Assembly: GCA_902489215.1 (NCBI GenBank)
Contig: CABTZE010000126.1
Coordinates: 1-5,842 of the forward strand
Length of the DNA stretch: 5,842 nt
Direction of reading: 5' to 3'
Origin: an uncultured Brevibacterium sp.
Lineage (GTDB): Bacteria; Actinomycetota; Actinomycetes; Actinomycetales; Brevibacteriaceae
The notes beneath the pieces were generated by a model. That model made no database searches and had not been told where the DNA came from. It saw only the letters and a list, made by a program, of their open reading frames with translations. The first letter of the stretch is position 1, and every line of letters begins with the position of its first letter. The translations under genes were made by a program, and so were the position numbers. Positions 5,504 to 5,842 of this stretch are shown one piece after another.

Positions 5504-5842
5504 TCACTGCCGATCGCCGCCTCCGTTTTCTGGCTTGGCTGCCGGCATGGGCTGGGTCGGACGGTCATCATTCGCTGCCCCAGAAGCTCCTGTCTGTCCA
5601 GCCGCAGCACCCACCGGCTGCCGACCGTCGGCACCCGCCTGAGCCTCAGCCTGAGCTTCCGCCTCGACCCTGTCGATGACGGCGGCGCGTGCACCGTCCT
5701 TGACGGCCCGCTTCTCAGCGCGGCGCTCCTTGAAGCCCTCAACCAGCTCGTACAGCACCGGCACCAGGATGAGGGTCAGCAGCGTCGATGACACCAGACC
5801 GCCGATGACGGCCAGCGCCAGCGGTTTGGACACGAACACGCC
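5504..5842 (-). CDS. RND efflux transporter permease, C-terminal end (cut by right window edge)
   Basis: The 112 visible residues are the last transmembrane segment and cytoplasmic tail of an AcrB/HAE1-type proton-driven exporter. The stretch GVFVSKPLALAVIGGLVS followed by STLLTLILVPVLYELVEG is the characteristic end of TM12 in this family. The frame stays open to the right edge, so the GTG at 5839 is an internal Val and not a start. After the membrane segment comes a tail of about 75 residues, first basic (FKERRAEKRAVKDGAR) and then Ala/Gly/Gln/Asp-rich and probably disordered. The TGA stop (5506-5504) is 1 nt before the preferred start of the CPBP gene, indicating an operon. The substrate cannot be judged from this piece. 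Confidence 0.9.
   Translation of the reverse strand, partial: GVFVSKPLALAVIGGLVSSTLLTLILVPVLYELVEGFKERRAEKRAVKDGARAAVIDRVEAEAQAEAQAGADGRQPVGAAAGQTGASGAANDDRPTQPMPAAKPENGGGDRQ

Noticed and set aside
5500..5742. CPBP gene starting at the 5742 position
   Set aside because: The first 80 codons of that frame lie inside the RND tail and encode Arg/Ser/Pro-rich sequence without membrane segments. The membrane protein proper begins after the RND stop.
5123..5791. 222-codon plus-strand frame opposite the CPBP and RND genes
   Set aside because: It is antisense to two recognised membrane proteins and shows no motif of its own.

Overview
The window is chromosomal DNA of a high-GC Gram-positive bacterium (Actinomycetota). 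Evidence: strong G/C preference at third codon positions, frequent GTG/TTG starts, a DUF2342-type zincin next to tilS and a PBP4-type carboxypeptidase divergent from ppa (an order common in actinobacterial chromosomes), and a DtxR/IdeR-like iron box. I cannot fix the genus.

Layout. Positions 1-2954 are a leftward operon, read from right to left: a PBP4-family D-alanyl-D-alanine carboxypeptidase (dacB-like), a DUF2342-family zinc metalloprotease, and the 5' part of tilS, which runs off the left edge. The junctions are tight: a probable 4-nt GTGA overlap and a 5-nt gap. Between 2955 and 3050 lies a divergent control region holding a 12-nt perfect palindrome. To the right, ppa (inorganic pyrophosphatase, TTG start) runs rightward and ends at a textbook intrinsic terminator at 3566-3603. 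After a 148-nt non-coding stretch with an iron-box-like site comes a rightward VOC/glyoxalase-like gene. This gene converges on a leftward pair: a CPBP-family membrane protein and, upstream of it, the C-terminal end of an RND efflux permease cut by the right edge.

The convergent gap (4427-4641) is the most unusual part. It holds two 62-nt direct repeats at a 73-nt period (57/62 identical), followed by an inverted partial copy that can form a 15-bp perfect stem plus a second, overlapping imperfect stem.

Most genes are housekeeping or envelope functions: tRNA(Ile) lysidine formation, peptidoglycan trimming, pyrophosphate removal and efflux. I see no phage, IS, CRISPR, toxin-antitoxin or defence module, and no new multi-gene system. 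The points most worth checking are the convergent-gap repeat cluster and the possible iron control of the VOC gene.
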